NCBI GenBank assembly: GCA_028817635.1
Contig: JAPPPH010000391.1
Span: 1 to 15,658 of the forward strand
From: Verrucomicrobiales bacterium
Lineage (GTDB): Bacteria; Verrucomicrobiota; Verrucomicrobiia; Limisphaerales; UBA1096
Length of the DNA stretch: 15,658 nt
Direction of reading: 5' to 3'
In this document: piece after piece, positions 14,434 through 15,658 of the stretch
Position numbering within the stretch: the stretch's first letter is position 1
Layout: the number at the start of each line of letters is the position of its first letter
The notes under the pieces: model-generated
Databases searched by the model: none
The model's input: only the letters and a program-made list of their open reading frames with translations
What the model was told of the DNA's origin: nothing
Translations under genes and position numbers: made by a program

Positions 14434-15614
14434 GCGACAAACGCAAAACAATCCTGTTTATTGCCGGCGAAGCGAGCGGCGACACGCTTGGGGCGGAACT
14501 CATCGCCGCCATCCGTGAACAACCAGGCGGCGACAACATCGAATTCATCGGCGCGGGTGGGCCAAAAATGGAGGCCGCCGGGTTGCAACCGGAGTTCGAC
14601 CTCAGCGAACACGCCGTTGTCGGTATCTGGGAGGTGCTGAAAAACTACACCAAGTTTCGACGCCTGTTTCAGCAACTCGTCGACCTCGCCACGAAACACG
14701 AACCGGATGCCATCGTCCTCATCGATTACCCCGGGTTCAACCTCCGCTTCGCCCGGGCCATCCGCAAATACCAAATGCAGGGCGGCGGTGCGTTCAAGGA
14801 ATGGCAACCGAAGATCATCGCCTACGTTTCGCCCCAACTCTGGGCATGGAAGGAGGGACGCGTGAAACAAATCGCCGCCGACTTCGACCTGATGCTCTCG
14901 ATTTTTCCGTTCGAAAAAAAATGGTACGCCGACCGAGTGCCGGAGTTCGCCGTCGAATTCGTGGGCCATCCACTGGTCGATCGTTTCCCTCAAGCCAGGC
15001 CGGCGGATCAAGCGCCCTCCAGCAATCCGGACCTGTTCACCGAACACCCCGAGGTGCTCCTGCTCCCCGGCAGCCGCAGGCGTGAAATTGAAAAACACCT
15101 GCCGGCCATGCTCGAGGCCGTGGTCATCATCGCCGCAAAACAAAAACTCAGGCTGCGCATGGTATTGCCCAACGAGGAAATGCTCGCCTTAGCCAAGCGA
15201 CACACCCCGACCGGCACAGAGATCAACCTACAAATCGGCGACCTAAGCCAAGCGCTTGGCCAAGCGGCCCTTGCCATCGCCTCCTCCGGCACGGTCACCA
15301 TGGAGTGCGCCTGGTTCCGGGTACCGACCGTCGTGCTTTACAAGACCAGCGCGCCGACCTACGCCATCGGAAAACTGGTCGTCAAGGTGCCGCACCTCGC
15401 CATGCCCAACCTGCTCGCCGGGGAGGAACTATTCCCCGAGTTCATCCAGTCACAGGCCTCCCCGGAAAACCTCGCCGAAGCCGGTTTGCGCCTGCTGCAG
15501 GACAAAACCGAGCGGAACCGAATCCTCGATGGTCTCGACCAAGTCGCCACCCAGCTTGGCGAACCCGGCGCCGCCCCCCGCGCGGCCCAAGCAATCCTCG
15601 CCAACCTCAAGTAA
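14430..15614 (+). CDS. lpxB: Lipid-A-disaccharide synthase LpxB
   Basis: A 394-residue GT19-family glycosyltransferase that joins UDP-2,3-diacylglucosamine and lipid X to form the lipid A disaccharide at the inner membrane. It shows GEASGD (13-18), IDYPGFNLR, YVSPQLWAWKEGR, FVGHPLVD, LLLPGSRRREI, the sugar-nucleotide region ASSGTVTMECAW and MPNLLAG...LFPEFIQ. Its presence implies an LPS-bearing outer membrane. The ATG overlaps the stop of the upstream gene (ATGA). Palindrome-derived sequence (15244-15266) encodes LSQALGQA just before ASSGT, and a degenerate copy encodes LAKR. Confidence 0.95.
   Translation: MSDKRKTILFIAGEASGDTLGAELIAAIREQPGGDNIEFIGAGGPKMEAAGLQPEFDLSEHAVVGIWEVLKNYTKFRRLFQQLVDLATKHEPDAIVLIDYPGFNLRFARAIRKYQMQGGGAFKEWQPKIIAYVSPQLWAWKEGRVKQIAADFDLMLSIFPFEKKWYADRVPEFAVEFVGHPLVDRFPQARPADQAPSSNPDLFTEHPEVLLLPGSRRREIEKHLPAMLEAVVIIAAKQKLRLRMVLPNEEMLALAKRHTPTGTEINLQIGDLSQALGQAALAIASSGTVTMECAWFRVPTVVLYKTSAPTYAIGKLVVKVPHLAMPNLLAGEELFPEFIQSQASPENLAEAGLRLLQDKTERNRILDGLDQVATQLGEPGAAPRAAQAILANLK
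15187..15266. repeat. Palindrome copies inside lpxB
   Basis: The exact core GCTTGGCCAAGC (15254-15265) is preceded by a degenerate half (TAAGCCAAGC, 15244-15253), read as SQALGQ. A one-mismatch copy CTTAGCCAAG (15188-15197) is read as LAKR, in a different frame relative to the repeat. Confidence 0.7.
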
Positions 15615-15658
15615 CGCTCTTTCTCGACCGGGGGTGGTGGGTTGGTTAGGTTTTGGGG
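15615..15658 (+). other. Sequence after lpxB, no feature seen
   Basis: Forty-four bases without a hairpin or gene start. The last part is rich in G and T, and its meaning cannot be judged at the window edge. Confidence 0.3.

Noticed and set aside
15630..15658. G-quadruplex in the G/T-rich end
   Set aside because: Only three clear G-runs of three or more lie within the window, and the sequence ends there, so it cannot be judged.

Overview
The window most likely comes from a Gram-negative bacterium of the Planctomycetota-Verrucomicrobiota group, with Verrucomicrobiota my best guess (inferred from gene content; no 16S or other decisive marker is present). It combines LPS synthesis (LpxB), lipoprotein release (LolCD) and an MCE/Mla-type lipid transporter with an McsA-McsB-ClpC protein-arginine-phosphorylation set best known from Firmicutes. 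Most genes lack strong Shine-Dalgarno sequences, and GTG and TTG starts occur.

Layout. (1) Bases 1-2148 are visibly AT-richer, gene-poor and decayed. They hold the last codons of a gene entering from the left, a UmuD-like S24 peptidase lacking its N-terminus, two related remnants of one gene 3' end on the minus strand, a possible small membrane protein, and at least five similar terminator-like hairpins. The segment stops exactly at the CCA end of a tRNA-Asp gene, the usual edge of an integrated element. (2) Bases 2149-2543 carry tRNA-Asp(GTC) and tRNA-Ser(GGA), both on the minus strand. (3) A class V PLP aminotransferase lies at 2655-3743 (+). (4) A minus-strand lolC-lolD operon spans 4001-5942. 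(5) mcsA-mcsB-clpC runs from 6180 to 10396 (+). (6) A compact operon from 10517 to 15614 (+) holds mlaE-like, mlaF-like, mlaD-like (MCE), an enolase-superfamily enzyme and lpxB; junctions overlap by 1-4 bases or are 1 base apart. Regions 4 and 6 together are an envelope-biogenesis neighbourhood.

The most striking signal is a dispersed perfect palindrome, core GCTTGGCCAAGC and often extended to GCGCTTGGCCAAGCGC. I count nine exact 12-mer cores between 3785 and 15265, several degenerate or half copies, and none in the first 3.7 kb. Copies occur singly or as 12-bp-period tandem dimers, both between genes and inside genes. The repeat has no stop codon in any of its six frames (ALGQ, RLAK or AWPS) and its period is a multiple of three, so it can sit in coding sequence without breaking the frame. 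Intergenic copies form terminator-like hairpins after the aminotransferase and clpC, and one overlaps the lolD stop codon.
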